From: Galeopsis tetrahit
Lineage: Eukaryota; Streptophyta; Magnoliopsida; Lamiales; Lamiaceae
Direction: 5' to 3'
Length of the DNA stretch: 64,000 nucleotides
NCBI GenBank assembly: GCA_963675135.1
Contig: OY776130.1
Location: 24,110,001-24,174,000 of the forward strand
Translations under genes and position numbers: made by a program
Part shown: positions 33,790-45,172 of the stretch, piece after piece
How positions within the stretch are numbered: the stretch's first letter is position 1
Layout of the letters: each line of letters begins with the position of its first letter
The notes under the pieces: model-generated
The model's input: the letters and a program-made list of their open reading frames with translations, nothing else
Database searches by the model: none
Told to the model about the DNA's origin: nothing

Positions 33790-34889
33790 TGTTGGAGAAA
33801 TTGAGTTTATTCAATTTCTTAATATATTTAATTGATTATTAATTAATCAATTATTTAAGGGTATGGATATTTAATTTCCGAGAAATTAAATGTCATAGGA
33901 TCGTTCTACTCTCGGAGTAGATGATCGTAATATATTTAAAATCTCAAAACCGAATCTCGGTGAGTGAGAAATTAATGTACGAAGATTAAGACTTAAAAGT
34001 GATGTATTGGGATTAGTTTAATAACTATCCCACATTGATAAATGTGAAAATTAATCTCCTCCTTATTAATAGGAGTTAGTTAAGAGAGTTCAAATTGTAG
34101 TGACTATTGAACCATTCAATTAGTCACACGCGCGCGCGCCGCCTGCCCGCCCGGTCGTGCCATGTCGCGCCCGTGGTCCGTGGGCCTGGGCCTTGGCAAT
34201 TGAACTTTGGGGGGCCATCTATATTTTTAGAGCTCTAAAGTTTTGGGTCTTGGCCCATACGAAATTAGTTACAGGCCAATGCGAGTCCAGCCCAACTTTC
34301 GAATTTGAAAATGCAGTGTCTTAACTTGAAGGTTATATGCCCTGGAGGTTAAAGAGTTATTACCATAAATGCCCGTCTGCTCCCTACCTGAGTGGCACTA
34401 CCTATAAATAAGAGTGCATTATTTTGGAAAAATTCACCTTTGCAAAACTACATAACACTTGAAATTTTCCAGCAAACCTGCATTCTGCATTACATTTATA
34501 GTGCAGTCCAGTTCAGGTGTGTATTCAGTTCATCGGAGCTTTGTACGCTGCGGTGTTGCTCGTGCAAAGAGGAGGTCGTTTTACCTTTCGAAGCATCTCG
34601 TCACTCCGTGAACACTAGCCGAGACGTGTTTGTTTTACGGGAAAAGGTATCACATTTACTCGGTTGTTTTCCCTTAACTCTTCTGTCTATCTACATCATT
34701 GTTTATTTAAATTCCGGACCTGCCATTCCAAGAAGCTGCTCAAAGAAGAAAGCTGCCTCTTTTGGAAAGCTCGAAGAATTTGAAGACATTGTAATTTCTT
34801 TAATTTCTGTCTTTTTATACACCTCCATTTCGGTTTAGAACACTCCCCTTGTCAGTTTAATAATATAATAACGGTAATGCGGAGTGTAC
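33790..34889 (+). repeat. Tork-like 3' LTR (right end uncertain)
   Basis: It begins TGTTGGAGAAATTGAG right after the purine tract. A plus-strand TATA box (TATAAATA) lies near 34403, with a downstream leader. A (CG)n-rich patch occurs at 34131-34170. The right end is placed near 34889 (GAGTGTACA) by guess, as the partner LTR is absent. Confidence 0.6.
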
Positions 34890-35975
34890 AGATTCTGTAT
34901 GTACAGATTCTTTTATTTGATTTAATTAATGTTTTATTAATTACTTAATTACTATTATACCCTTACTTATACTTAAATGGTATTGTACTATTCTCTATAA
35001 GATTGATCACTAAATAATGAGTTAGAAGTCTTTTCAATCCAAATAACTCAAGAGAAACATAATCCAACTTAGTATCTCTACCTAAATTGCATCACATAAC
35101 CCAATCAAGCTCCTAAAATCATCACACACCTTCCTAATCATTGACAATCTCTCGATTTCATAATATATTAAGTCGAATATTTGTATTCCATTAATCAAAA
35201 GAGATTTCTCAATCTATGTACACTAATGACATGTTTTGCACTTAAAACCAAATATTCAAATAGGATTACGCCACAAATACCAAATAAGCAAAACATTCAT
35301 TCATAAATATCATCAAGAGTGTGTACATGGCCCTAGAACCAAAAGTGTTCTAGCCAACATTCAACATAATCAAAATATAACAAAATCTAATGATCATAGC
35401 AAATAAAAAGTGAAAGAAATAGAAAGGTTAGACTAATGGATGATGGAGACTAGAATTCCCAAGCTTTTGGTTGCATCCTTGCTCCAAATGGTGAAGAATT
35501 AAAGAAGATGATGAAGAATACCTTCAATTGTGTGTTGCTTTGTGTAGGTGTCTTGTAAAAGGGGGTAACTCCTCTTTGAAAATCAGAAAATGGGTATTTA
35601 TAGTGTTGGGGTAGGGTTTGGGGAAGTATTTTGCAAGTAAGTCCCTCGAAAATGCACAAAAACAACCGAAAATACACTTGGCCCGGTCGGGCGGGACATG
35701 GCCCGGCCTAGGCATTGCTTTCGGCTTTGGTGGTGCGGTGGTCGGATGGAATCCGGCCCGGTCGGGCGGAAAAAGTGGCCCAGCCTGGGCGTTTCGTTCC
35801 GTAATTGAGGAGGCGTGGTCGGGTGGTGAACGGCCCGGCCGGGCGGAAAGTGGCCCGGCCAAGGTTTGGCCTTCGTGTTTGGGCTAGTGGCCGAATGGAG
35901 ACAGCCCGGCCGGGTGGAATTGTGGCCCGGTCGGGTGGGTTTTACCCTCCATCTTCATCTCTTCGTATCTTGAGC
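34890..35975 (-). repeat. Possible solo or partial LTR, minus oriented
   Basis: The left half (34890-35440) is plain AT-rich sequence with no gene. Near 35594-35602 a minus-strand TATA box (CTATAAATA) is followed, in minus orientation, by a short leader. Upstream of it (higher coordinates) is a cluster of GC-rich palindromes. This arrangement suits an LTR, but no matching copy or ends are seen. Confidence 0.35.
35680..35939. repeat. Cluster of GGCCCGG(T/C)CGGGCGG palindromic motifs
   Basis: At least six copies or half-copies of a GC-rich motif (GGCCCGGTCGGGCGG and close variants) are scattered over 260 bp, in otherwise ordinary sequence. Each is nearly its own reverse complement and rich in CpG. 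The spacing is irregular, so it is not a simple tandem array. Confidence 0.75.
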
Positions 35976-37883
35976 TTTTAGCCTCCGATTGACTCGATTA
36001 TTTTTTCCATTCCACTCCATTTTTCGAGACGAATCCAATGGTTTGCTTCTCTCTTCGATCCAGTGAGATGTGGTATGCGTTTTGCTCCCAAAATCCTCAG
36101 TTTTCCTATAAAATTGACAAAACACCACCTTTCTCTTATTTTGACCAAAACATCCATAATCGACCAATAAATCAATGAAATCACAATCAAAATGAGCTTC
36201 ACATGTGCATAATTCCACCCACCTCCTCTACACACAATGTAGGATCCTTTCAAAAGGGCCAATGCCTCTGCCTCCTCTACACTCATGACCATCCCCGCTT
36301 GTTCCACAAAGCACCACAAGACTCTCCCATCAGCATCTCTTTCCACTCCCCCGATTCCAGCACTCGTTCCAGCCGAATTAACCCCATATTTTTTATTTAC
36401 CTTCGTCCATCCCAGGTCTGGACGTTGCCATTTCCCACTGGCCATTGATTTTCTACACTTTTTAGCCCCTGATTGACGTGCAGCTCTTTTAAATTTATTT
36501 TCCGTGCTTCTCACCAATTCACAAAGGAAAATGGGGTCTAATTGGCAGTCCTCAAAGTATAATTTATTCCTCGCAAACCAAATCATCTATAGCGTCGTGA
36601 CAAAGCACTACATCTCCTCTCGTTCTAGCCTTGATGCCATCCCTCGAATCCACTCCTCAACAGATCTAGAATCTAAACCACCAGTTCCCAATTTCTGAGC
36701 AAGTGACGATAAGTTCCAGACTGCCACTACCGCCTCACAGTCCCGTAACACATGTTCCATTGTTTCAATCTCCCGTCCACATCTTGTGCACATCACCTAT
36801 TCTCCATACCAAGCCAAGCTTAAGTATGTGACGTCCTTAGATAATACTCCTCCACGTGTAACTCGGATTGTAGCCTTCTTGAGCTATCATGAAAGTTCTG
36901 TGTCTATAATATCGGGCTTTAAGACATTGTGCTAACAGGATGTTCGGGTTTTGCAAGATTCTCCATCCTTGTTTTGCAAGCATAACCTTTTTTAAAACAC
37001 CAATATCTCGGAGACCGACAACACCATTCTTTTTCGGTTTGCATAATTTTCCCCATGCCAACCAATTAATTCTACGCTAATCATGTCGCTGGCCCCACCA
37101 AAATCGATTCAACGCCCTCTCAGTTTGATCAATAATTCCTTGGGGAATTCAAAAGACACTCATTAAATATGTGAGGATCGACAGGGCCACCGATTTAAGT
37201 AGTGTGAGTTTACCAGCTTGGGAAATCATTTTGCTCTTCCAATCTTTTAGTTTCTTCTCAATTTTGTTCACCAAGGACCTGAACACATCCCTTTTTGCTC
37301 GTCCTAGATTAGTTGGAATGCCCAAGTATATTTCATGCTTAGTCACACTATTGACCCCCAAAATGCCTGCTAGAGTCCTCCCACGATCAGCTGAGATCCC
37401 TCCACTGAATGTAATATCAGGTTTTGTGAAGTTGATGCATTGGTCCGATGCCCTCTCATAGACATCCAATGCTCGTTTCATGACACTAATCTCAGAGGTT
37501 GTTGCACGACCAAAAATGAGACTATCATCGACGAACAACAGATAAGAGGCTGCTAGGGCAGCCTTGCAAATACGGATCCCATGAAATCTGCCCATTTGTA
37601 CAACTTTCCGTAAAAGACCTGAAAGCGCTTTAGTACATAACAAAAACAGAAAGGGAGAGAGAGGGTCCCATTGGCGGAGCCCTCGAAATGGATAGAAAGT
37701 AGCAGAGGGCGATCCATTAATAAGGATGGCAAATGAGACTGTTCTCACACAACTCATGATAACACCCACAAGATTTGGTGGAAATCCAATTTTAAGCATA
37801 ACACACTCTAAAAAATCCCACTCCACTCTATCGTAAGCTTTACTCATATCGAGTTTAAAGGAAAAGGATCCCTTGACAGTAGA
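35976..37883 (-). pseudogene. 5'-truncated L1-type LINE with RNase H
   Basis: It starts within RT (FKLDMSKAYDRVEWDF at about 37860). It continues through the palm (SYLLFVDDSLIFG in place of the common FADD), a zf-RVT zinc-binding segment (CTRCGREIETMEHVLRDC near 36780) and an RNase H domain (about 36430-36050). Frames change at least once between 36837 and 36796 and again near the RNase H end, so it is inactive. The 5' end is cut at 37883, where a noncoding repeat begins. The 3' end is not sharply visible; no clear poly-A or target duplication was found. Confidence 0.85.
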
Positions 37884-38285
37884 TAGGGGTGGGAATGGGT
37901 CAGGCTACCCAACAGGGGCCTACGGCTCGGCTCGTTTAATAAACAAGTCTGGCTCAAGCTTTCTTAGAAGTCTATTTAGCTAAATAGGTCGGGCTCAAAC
38001 TTTTTCGTAAGCCTTTTAAGCCCAACATACCGGCCTATTTAACTTTATATATATATATATATTTATATAATATATGATTTTCAAATAAATAAGTAAGAAC
38101 GTTTAGTAACACTAGTTATATTTTTCTACGTAATAGTTGCAAAAAAAGTTGAATATTTTTTTGGGAACATTTGATAAATTTACTATTACTTTTATTTCTT
38201 CATTTTGAGATTTAAAGAGTCAATTTTTATAATTTGATGATAATACTATTATATAATATTTTTTAAAAAAATACACTAAAAATTT
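37884..38285 (+). repeat. Noncoding repeat A, copy 1, left part
   Basis: It begins TAGGGGTGGGAATGGG and matches 43665-44120 in order, including the CTCGGCTCG and TTTAGCTAAATAGG motifs and the later TTTCAAATAA part. The start resembles hAT-type termini. It is interrupted after 38285. Confidence 0.75.
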
Positions 38286-39231
38286 GCGTTGAGAACACAC
38301 CACTGATTGATGCACCCCACCAAAAAATTGTCAGGATAGATGCACCCCCTCGAATTGTTCTAAATACCCTTTTGTCTCAAAAAACTATTTACTAAACACA
38401 CCCCACCCCACCCCACCCCAAAACCCCTAATTTCTCTTCTTCCTCCCTTCCTCCTTCTCCCAACCTATTTCTTCTTCCCCACTCCACTTCACCTTTCTCA
38501 CCAAATTAACCACCACTGCCCCACCCAAGCTCGCCGCCGCCAGACGCCAGCCACCACCCCACCCAAGCTCGCCACCACCCCACCCAAGCTCGCCACCGCC
38601 CGCCTTTGCCGCCGCCCTTTCTCCCCTCCCTCTTCTGTAATTTTTTTTTCTGCAAAAACTGGTCCCACCTCCACGAACCCCCCTCTCACTGCCCACCAAA
38701 CAAGCCACGTCCCCCACCCCAAAAAAAAAATCCTCTACACGATGCTCCCCCACCCACAAAAAATACCCCTTTATCGCGCAAGCAACATGTTCTCTCTCTC
38801 TCTCTCTCTTTTTTTTTTTCGATCATATACACTATCGTCGACAATTTACATTTTTTTTAGACACACCAGGGTCGACCGTATACCCTCTCGTCAACAACCA
38901 TTTGTCGACGAGACTGTATATGGCCGACCCTGGTTTGTCGAAAATTATAAAAAAAAATCTGAGTTTTTGAGTTTTTTTGTTGGTTTGAATGATATTAGAT
39001 GTCGAAAGTGGTGGCGGCGGTGGTCGAAAGTAGTGATGGTGGTTGAGAATTTTTTTCGGATTACTTCTACAGAAAGTCTGCGGGGGCAGTGGGGTGCGTT
39101 AAGTAAGGGGGTGCATTTAGTATGCATTATTTTACTATAAGGGCATTTTTTGTTTTTTACAGTATTATTATATTATTAAACTAACAAGGGGTGTGTTCTA
39201 AATTGGATTGGAGGTGTAAATAGTCAGTCCC
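38286..39231. repeat. Insertion splitting repeat A, with imperfect terminal inverted repeats
   Basis: The insert begins near GAGAACACACC and ends near GGGGTGTGTTCTAAA, which are inverted to each other. Inside are a C-rich run (about 38398-38428), three copies of a CCACCCAAGCTCGCC motif (about 38521-38597), a CT/T tract (38790-38820) and a hairpin at 38866-38933. Short frames here are low-complexity and not believable as genes. Confidence 0.6.
38866..38933. other. Hairpin (17-bp imperfect stem)
   Basis: CCAGGGTCGACCGTATA (38866-38882) pairs with TATATGGCCGACCCTGG (38917-38933), 15 of 17 positions. A further CTCGTC/GACGAG pair lies within the loop. Confidence 0.7.
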
Positions 39232-39310
39232 TTTAAAAAAGCTTATGACAAGTCATGAACCAGACTTGCGCCTAAAAAAGCTTATAACAACCCTGAATTT
39301 TATTCTTAAA
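39232..39310 (+). repeat. Noncoding repeat A, copy 1, right part
   Basis: It matches the end of the copy at 43665-44291 (AAAAGCCTATTACAGGCC region and TTTTTCTTAAAA tail), after the insertion. About 60 bp present in copy 2 is missing at the break. Confidence 0.6.
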
Positions 39311-39721
39311 ACCTAATAGCAGAGTTTGATTTCATGAGGTTAACAGCAGAGTTTGATTTCTTGTATTAGAAGATTTCATAGGTTAGGATTCAATTGCAAT
39401 TTTATACTGGCACATTAAGACCACAAAATTTAAAGCTGGCGTTAACTCACGTGTGGATTCAATTTTGACTAGAATCGGCAAAATTTGGGCTAAAATTCCA
39501 TACTAACATTACTGACATCTAATCTTTTTAATAAAATGTAAAATAATACTAGTATTTAAAAATTAAAATAATACTCCAATACTTAAAAAAACATGAGTAC
39601 TTATAAATGAATTAAGACTGTACATGCAAAGTAGCCTTTCTATGTTCATAAAAGAATAAAATAATAATTTGTCAAAACTCCTTATTATGTGCTAATCATC
39701 AGTTCCGCTCGTGGGAGTTGA
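39311..39721 (-). other. 3' flank of the TDBD gene
   Basis: AT-rich sequence downstream of the gene stop at 39722. It probably holds the 3' UTR. No other feature is seen. Confidence 0.5.
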
Positions 39722-40767
39722 TTAAGCTGCTGGTTGTAATGATTCTGTCACAAGGAAAGAAAATGAGTAAGGCCATGCACACATTTAATTTGAATTGGAT
39801 CTCTACACTTTAACCCCAATTTGGTAAATATTTATGTTCAAACTCAAATATCTAGCTAGTCTGTTTTTAGTTAGTGAATATAAATTTTATATTAGGCCTG
39901 ATTAAACATCTATGACTATAAAAAAATGAGTAACTTAAAATCGAAATTAAGTTAGATATAGGGAATATTCAAACCTTTCCAAGAAGAGAAGGCATTATGA
40001 TCAATAGAAGAAGCAGTGAGAGTGTGAAGGGCATCAAATAAAGCACTCTCTGGAGTACGATTCAATTCCATGACAACCATATGCATGCTATTCCCGTTCT
40101 CAAAGTGTATGTGGTTGTTCGGGTGACTCGTCTTGCACCCCGCGTGATTCTCAAACACTTCAGCAGTAATCGTCTATAACGCAAAGTATTGTATAAGTCT
40201 TTTTTATACTAAAAATTATCATGATTTATAATAAAGTGCTTACTTTAGAGTAATTACAAGATTCGCAACCGCAGAGATAGCAAGGTCCTTGAATCTTTCC
40301 AGAAAGCTCTATCTAACAAAGTGTATACATTAAAACATCATTAATAAATCATATGTAAAAGAATTAAATCAATGTTTAATTACCTTTTTAGTTTTAGAAA
40401 CATATCGCACTGATACTCCATCCAGCATACCCGTTGCTGTTAAAGTCCTGACATTAGGTAGTAATTTTGCACGTATTTTCTTGGGTGTAGCTTTTCTGGG
40501 TTTAGGCACCTTAGTACTCTTTTTCTTGTTCTCGTTTGGGATTGTAATGCAATGTGGTTCATATAGTAGAGTATAACTAGATTCTAGTTTTGACAAATGA
40601 GCCAATGCTCTTTTATACCTGTCAACCCAACAATACATACATTATGTCATGACTATTTTAGATGCACTGTGCAAAACAAGTGTAAAGAAAACGTGACACT
40701 CGTTTTACCTGACGGCGGTATCCATGTCCTGTTTGAGTTTGGCTGAATCCACATTTGATTCCTCCAT
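39722..40767 (-). CDS. Small TPL-binding-domain (TDBD) nuclear protein, five exons, 194 residues
   Basis: Exons on the minus strand are 40767-40709, 40618-40384, 40312-40244, 40173-39975 and 39744-39722, all with GT/AG borders. Together they give 585 nt, 194 codons plus a stop, with no break. The second exon has a basic region (KKKSTKVPKPRKATPKK) and the PNVRTL-ATGMLDG motif. The third has YLCGCESCNYSK and the fourth ENHAGCKTSHPNNHI and a TPESALFDAL motif, ending in W-K-E-S. This is the order of the TPL-binding domain of the PF16135 type, found in plant nuclear proteins near Tify and PHD-finger families. The domain is thought to recruit TOPLESS-type co-repressors, so a role in transcriptional repression is inferred. 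The protein is little more than the domain plus a short N-terminus. Family members I know are often longer, so it may be a short paralog. Divergence at usually conserved spots (TLTATG, KTITAEVFE) suggests relaxed constraint. Confidence 0.8.
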
Positions 40768-41226
40768 GTTTACTGGATTTTTTGCCAATCTATAAACGAG
40801 CATATATACCTGTTAAATTAGACAAATATATGCATAAAGCATTAATATATTTTCGAATCAAAGCAATGAGACGGATAAAATCTGACTAAAATATGCTACT
40901 ATTAGATACACACGATCTTCAAATAGGAAACTTTTATTGGAATCTTGAACAAAAATATCTTCAACATATTTTCAATATATCCAATATTATATCGATAAAT
41001 TTATAAAAATTTGTGTATTAAATTGATTTTACAACCTGGATTGGGATGGGGAGACTATCTTTTTAAACATAAAATTGAATCCACATTAAACTCACAATTC
41101 TTATCAAATTTATGCAAAATCTAAATCATAAAACCAACCAAATTAAATTGTGACGGTATATTTTAGGCCTATTCTCAATCAATGATCCGTGAAGAATGGG
41201 CCGGGATACCTTATTCAATCGACGAT
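40768..41226 (-). other. 5' flank of the TDBD gene
   Basis: A possible acceptor (TATAG) lies about 27 bases before the ATG, so a 5'-UTR intron is plausible. The rest is AT-rich. No second gene is seen. Confidence 0.4.
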
Positions 41227-41360
41227 TCAGTTTTTGTGAGGGGGCGGTGGGAGTTTGTGAAGACGAGTTTTTGTGAGGGGCGGTGGGAGTTCGTGATTTA
41301 GTTTTTGTGAGGGGGCTGTGGGAGTTACTGCCGATTTGGTTTTTGTGAGGGATGGTGGCT
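41227..41360. repeat. Imperfect tandem repeat (GTTTTTGTGAGGG units)
   Basis: Four imperfect units of about 40 bp each begin near TTTTTGTGAGGG and contain GGTGGGAGTT. They occur upstream of the TDBD gene. Frames on the minus strand are low-complexity (PPLTKT-like) and not credible genes. Confidence 0.75.
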
Positions 41361-41896
41361 GTTGTGGTTTTTCCATACACCCGAATTCACTATGGGCCTT
41401 CGAAAAACTCGGGCCCAATCGTCATATCCACATTTTGTATGCCCCTCCAAGATTATTAGCTACACTCCCCCGCCACTTTTATTAATTAAATATTCAGATA
41501 AAATAAATTACCTATTTGAGCAATTGTTTTATGGAGTGATTTTAGGAAATTCAATTTAACTGATTTATTTAAGATAATAAATTTTGAATTTTGTTTTATA
41601 GAATTTTGAATTTTTATTGTATATTATTAAGATCAAATTTGTGTACAGATTGCCCGTATATTATTAAGATCAAATTAATCTAGATATTATTAAGTCATTA
41701 TAATTAAATTTATAGTTTATTAAATACTTATCTAAATATTGTGTACATTCATTTTGTTGTACATGTGATTTTATAATTAATGTCTTTAAAGAATTGTAAT
41801 TAAAACAATGATGTAAACAAAGTCGGATATTTGATGTTGGGATTGAGATGCATTGTTTGAAACGCAATGACTCGAATAAAGATAAAGGAATAAATA
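41361..41896. other. AT-rich intergenic stretch
   Basis: I see no gene here. It holds a 19-bp sequence (41420-41438) that recurs at 46196-46214, and a repeated TATTATTAAGATCAAATT segment (about 41618-41682). Confidence 0.5.
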
Positions 41897-43564
41897 GGGA
41901 TTATATTTTTTTTAGTCCATTAAGTTACCACGATTTTGAATTTAGTCCATCAAGTTACCACTTTTTTAATATAGTCCATTAAGTTTCGATTTATTTTGAT
42001 TTTGGTCCAGTTACCTGCTACAGCAAGTTTAACAGGTCATTTTTTAAAACACACCCCATAAAATGTTAAATACACCACACTAAAAATTTAAAAACCATTT
42101 TTTATTACTATACAGTATACACACCCACAACTCTTTCTTATTTAATAAATTGTCAAAAATAATTAAATTAAAAAAAATCAAATTAATATGAAAAATATAA
42201 ATAAAACCTATAAAAAAATATGTTATCTTCAAAAATTAATCAAAGCTAAAAAAATTAATTCATTTAATTAGTTTTGAAGATTTAGTTGATTTTCTACTAT
42301 TTTTAAAATTTATTTAGCCTTATTTTCGACCTTTTTTTATAGAAACTAGAACACAAATAAAATATTAATAAAATATACACTCCATAAATTTTTCTTTTCT
42401 TTTATTTTTCTTTTAAGTATTTCTTTTATATTACATGAACCTACTAACCCCCATAAATTTTATATACACTCCAAACGTTAAACACAAAAATTCAAAAATC
42501 AAATATAGTTAAATAAAATCATAAATATATTTAATAAATTGTTAAAAATAATTAAATTAAAAAAAAGTAAGAATTCAAATTAATATAAAAAATATAAATA
42601 AAACCTATAAAAAATCACCAAAAACTTCAAAATTTTAAAAAATATAAAAAAATTAATTAGTTTAATTAGTTTTGAAGATTAGTTGATTTTTTTACTATTT
42701 TTGAAGATTTTTAATAAATTTAAAAAATAATCAACTTGAAAAAATTATTAAATTAAATAAAAAAATCTTTAAAAGTATTAAAAATCAACTAAAATTTTAA
42801 AACTAATTAAATTAATTAATTTTTTAGCTTTAATAAAATTTTGAATATTTATGTATTTTTTATATTTTTCATATTAATTTGAATTCTTACTTTTTTAATT
42901 AAATTATTTTTGACAGTTTATTAAATATTTTTATGATTTTATATAATTATATTTGATTTTTGAATTTTTGTGTTTAATGTTTGGAGGGTATATAAAATTT
43001 ATGGGTTGTTAGTAGGTTCATGTAATATTAAAGAAATATTTAAAAGAAAAGAAAAAATTAAAACTCTATTGCTTTATTAATGTTTTATTTGCGTTCTAAC
43101 TTCTATAAAAAAAACTTCGAAAATAAGGCTAAATAAAATTTAAAAATAGTTGAAAATCAACTAAATCTTCAAAACTAATTAAATTAATTAATTTTTTTAG
43201 CTTTGTTTAATTTTTTAAGATAACATATTTTTTATATATTTTATTTATATTTTTCATATTAATTTGAATTCTTATTTTTTAAATTTAATTATTTTTGGCA
43301 ATTTATTAAATAGGAAAGAGTTGGGGGTGTATATAGTAATAAAAAATAATTTTTAAATTTTAGTGTGGTGTGTTTAACATTTGGGGTGTGTATAACATTT
43401 AATGGGGTGTGTTTTAAAAAATGACCTGTTAAACCTGCTGTAGCAGGTAACTGGACCAAAATTAAAATAAATTGAAACTTAATGGACTAAATTCAAAAAA
43501 TGGTAACCTGATGGACTAAATTCAAAATTGTGGTAACTTAATGGACTAAAAAAAATATAATCCC
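41897..43564. mobile_element. 1.67-kb foldback element, Mutator-like, noncoding
   Basis: The two halves are inverted copies of each other over most of their length. The ends are GGGATTATATTTTTTTTAGT (41897) and its complement at 43564; the arms meet around 42730. The arms contain AGTCCATTAAGTTACCAC, a CTGCTACAGCAAGTTTAACAG block and an AT-rich inner part that is itself duplicated (about 42130-42330 and 42510-42720). The flanks carry GAATAAATA and AAATAAATA, a 9-bp match with one mismatch, the size of Mutator target duplications. No transposase is present. It may be transcribed into a long hairpin RNA. Confidence 0.85.
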
Positions 43565-43664
43565 AAATAAATAATCACACGGTATTTAAAGATATGAAAT
43601 GAAATATGCACATTTTTCCGCCACAATCACTTATATATTCACTTCCAAGAAGCTAGACGCTAAG

Positions 43665-43840
43665 TAGGGGTTGGAATGGGTCAGGCTACCCGACAGGGGT
43701 CTACGGCTCGGCTCGACTCGACTCGTTTAATAAACAAGTCGGGCTCAAGCTTTTTTAAAAGCCTATTTAGCTAAATAGGTCTGGCTCAAGCTTTCTCGTA
43801 AGCCTTTTAAGCCCAACAGGCCGGCCTATATAACGTCTCT

Positions 43841-43912
<72 letters not shown>

Positions 43913-44291
43913 GTTTATACTTATATAATATGTGATTTTCAAATAATTAAATAAGTAAGAAAATTTAGTAACACCATTTATATTTTTCTTTGTAATAGTT
44001 GAAAAAATATTTGAATATTTTTTTTTTGGAACATTCTATTACTTCCATTTCTTCATTTTAAGATTTAAAGAGTTAATTTTTATAATTGGATGATAATATT
44101 GTTGTAAATTTTAAAAAAAAAATATACACTAATAAGATTAAGGTCAGGCTTTTGGGCCAGGCCTATTTATTAAAAAGGTCAGGTTTGAGCCTTTATAAAA
44201 AGCCTATTACAGGCCATAGGCCAGGCTCGGGCCTAAGAAATATATAACAGGTCAGACTTTTTTTCTTAAAATCTACTAAGGCCATTCCCTA
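43665..44291. repeat. Noncoding repeat A, copy 2, with CA/TA microsatellite
   Basis: It starts TAGGGGTTGGAATGGG and ends GCCATTCCCTA, so its ends are short inverted repeats. Inside are a (CA)n(TA)n run at about 43838-43908 and the paired CAGGCCT/AGGCCGG-type motifs. This uninterrupted copy shows where copy 1 is split. It may be a hAT-derived element, but no matching 8-bp target duplication was found. Confidence 0.65.
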
Positions 44292-44512
44292 ATGTTAATG
44301 CTCTTGGTGCTATAGCATGTTGTTGTTCCACTTGAATCACAATGTATCATGTCATATTAAAGCCCAAGCGCCTTTCCACTTAAGTTGCTACAAATTAGAT
44401 ATCTGCAAAACGAAACTTAAATATTATAAAAGAAAAATGAATGGTTGCATTGGTCTGAAAGAAGATTGTAAAATGTAAATGAATGGTTGCTTAGATGAGG
44501 GGTTTATATTGG
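44292..44512. other. Intergenic stretch
   Basis: Unremarkable sequence between repeat A and the MITE. No feature is seen. Confidence 0.4.
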
Positions 44513-44764
44513 GGGTTAGTCTGCTATGGACTCGAGTGCATGTTGTGCACCCTAGTCCATGTTGCACTTTAAAGTTTTACTGACTTACACACTTTTTGGT
44601 AAATGGTGTTGCACTTTTCAATTATTAAACTGTATAGTAATATTTTTAGTCATAATGACTTACACTTTTTAGTAATATTGTGTTGTACTTTTCAGTTTAA
44701 TAACATACACTTTTCTTTAAACTAGGGTGCACAACATGCACTCGAGTGCATACTAGACTTTACC
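44513..44764. mobile_element. 252-bp MITE with 9-bp target duplication
   Basis: Terminal inverted repeats of about 44 bp share the core CTCGAGTGCATGTTGTGCAC. The exact 9-bp direct repeat TTATATTGG flanks it (44504-44512 and 44765-44773). Size, inverted ends and a 9-bp duplication point to a nonautonomous Mutator-like element. Confidence 0.85.
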
Positions 44765-45017
44765 TTATATTGGAAATGAGATTAAGATTGTAGAGTTAAG
44801 ATTAAGTTTTAAAATGAATGAATGAGATTAAAAGAAAAAAATATAGAATGAATAAGAAAAGAGGGATTTTGAAATGAGTTTAATTAAGATAAGGGACATT
44901 CCTATAGACACAACTAGAAATAGAGACAAAAAATTATAGTATTAGAAATAAGGTCAAATTCATAACCAACTTACCTATTATGCCCTTATTCTTATAATAC
45001 AATAATAATGTAAATTA

Positions 45018-45112
45018 AAATTAGATTTTAAATTTTAAATCAATGTAATACAAAATTAGATTTTAAATTTTAAATCAATGTAATACAAAATTAGATTTTA
45101 AATTTTAAATCA
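45018..45112. repeat. 35-bp tandem repeat, about 2.7 copies
   Basis: The unit AAAATTAGATTTTAAATTTTAAATC plus AATGTAATAC repeats almost perfectly; the last copy is partial. Confidence 0.85.
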
Positions 45113-45172
45113 TAATATCTCATAATAGAACCATTCCATGGTCAACTATCCAATCTTCGATATCTCATACCA

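Noticed and set aside
38427..38759. Glycine-rich frames opposite CCACCCAAGCTCGCC repeats
   Set aside because: They reflect simple-sequence composition, not a gene.
41126..41418. Frames upstream of the TDBD gene as an extra first exon
   Set aside because: They run across an imperfect tandem repeat and encode repetitive PPLTKT-like peptides; no splice path into the gene was evident.
43657..44299. 8-bp hAT target duplication around repeat A copy 2
   Set aside because: ACGCTAAG and ATGTTAAT do not match, so the hAT assignment rests only on the end sequence.
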